Shown piece by piece: positions 5,085 through 5,391 of a stretch of DNA of 5,391 bases. Within the stretch, counting starts at the first letter, position 1. Every line of letters begins with the position of its first letter. The position numbers and the translations under genes are program-made. The notes below the pieces were generated by a model. That model was not told the origin of the DNA and did not search any database. It was given only the letters and a program-made list of their open reading frames with translations. Origin of the DNA: Phycisphaerales bacterium (GTDB lineage: Bacteria; Planctomycetota; Phycisphaerae; Sedimentisphaerales; Anaerohalosphaeraceae); assembly GCA_003152975.1 (NCBI GenBank), contig PMBP01000483.1, positions 1 through 5,391 of the forward strand, read 5' to 3'.

Positions 5085-5391
5085 CTACACGACGGTTATG
5101 CGAAACACAATATTTGTAAAATTTACCTCATTTAATCCATTACTATGATTCAATATGAATGTGCCGAGCGTTTTGTTATCAACTTGAACCCCTGCATTCC
5201 CAGTCCATGCATGAATTGTCATTGTTGGTGACAGTTGCCAAATATTCCAGATACTCACGAATCCTGATGGGCCTTTAGGAATACATATTACTTTAAATTC
5301 TTTCGGAGCCGTATCTGTCCAAAATACGGGACGTCGAACGACTTGTCCATTTGCCTCGACATTTCCTTTAGAGCCTCTAACAGAATGAAGA
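5085..5391 (-). CDS. 3' part of an unrecognised AT-rich gene, running off the right edge
   Basis: Reading leftward from 5390 there are 101 open codons ending in TAG (5087-5085), followed at once by an in-frame TAA (5084-5082). The start lies outside the window. The visible part begins LHSVRGSKGN, contains WTDTAPKEFKV and VSIWNIWQLSPTMT, and ends VNFTNIVFRITVV. It is rich in Val, Asn, Thr and aromatic residues with an alternating pattern that suggests beta strands. No cysteine pairs, membrane span or sorting signal are seen at the C-terminus. I do not recognise the family. Hand-counted GC over 5101-5340 is about 39%, far below the neighbouring genes, which suggests horizontal acquisition or a gene of unusual composition. 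The open frame through AT-rich DNA, where stops are frequent, and the tandem stops support a real gene. Confidence 0.6.
   Translation of the reverse strand, partial: LHSVRGSKGNVEANGQVVRRPVFWTDTAPKEFKVICIPKGPSGFVSIWNIWQLSPTMTIHAWTGNAGVQVDNKTLGTFILNHSNGLNEVNFTNIVFRITVV

Noticed and set aside
1..5391. CRISPR array, toxin-antitoxin pair, phage defence or biosynthetic cluster
   Set aside because: No regularly spaced repeats, no matching gene pairs and no such domains are visible on either strand.

Overview
This 5.4-kb window is bacterial and mostly high in GC. I counted 67% GC in one line of larE, against about 37-43% in the intergenic and right-edge stretches I counted. It holds four complete protein genes, one tRNA gene, the 3' part of a fifth protein gene at the right edge, and one doubtful small ORF. 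The gene mix suggests a soil, sediment or gut polymer degrader of the Planctomycetota/Verrucomicrobiota type: a secreted PhoPQ-activated-pathogenicity-related (PqaA-like) hydrolase, a secreted GH10 xylanase of the plant-like subtype, and genes with weak or absent Shine-Dalgarno sequences. That taxonomic guess is inference only; there is no rRNA or marker protein here to settle it.

Layout. Positions 1-24 are the end of a rho-independent terminator for a gene lying left of the window. Positions 25-280 are a leader with a perfect TATAAT box and a doubtful 63-codon minus-strand ORF. Positions 281-1672 (+) encode the PqaA-family alpha/beta-hydrolase. It converges, with only 9 bp between stop codons, on a class I SAM-dependent methyltransferase at 1682-2485 (-). 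The intergenic region 2486-2629 carries two divergent sigma70-like promoters, one for the methyltransferase and one for tRNA-Thr(CGT) at 2630-2701. The larE gene (2703-3536, +) begins one base after the tRNA, so tRNA and larE are very probably co-transcribed. An AT-rich intergenic region (3537-3692) with a possible promoter and a small palindrome precedes the GH10 xylanase gene (3693-4943, +). Positions 4944-5084 hold a terminator-like hairpin and further overlapping inverted repeats. Positions 5085-5391 (-) are the last 101 codons of an unrecognised, AT-rich gene that runs off the right edge.

How the genes fit together. There is no evidence of a single dedicated pathway. The two secreted enzymes (PqaA-like and GH10) fit extracellular breakdown of plant or algal material, but they are separated by housekeeping-type genes and do not form an operon. 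LarE is a sulfur-transfer enzyme for the nickel-pincer nucleotide cofactor, present here without larA, larB or larC. The methyltransferase has no identifiable substrate. I found no CRISPR array, no complete mobile element and no clear novel system. The most notable points are the tRNA/larE junction, the plant-like architecture of the xylanase, and the compositionally distinct partial gene at the right edge.
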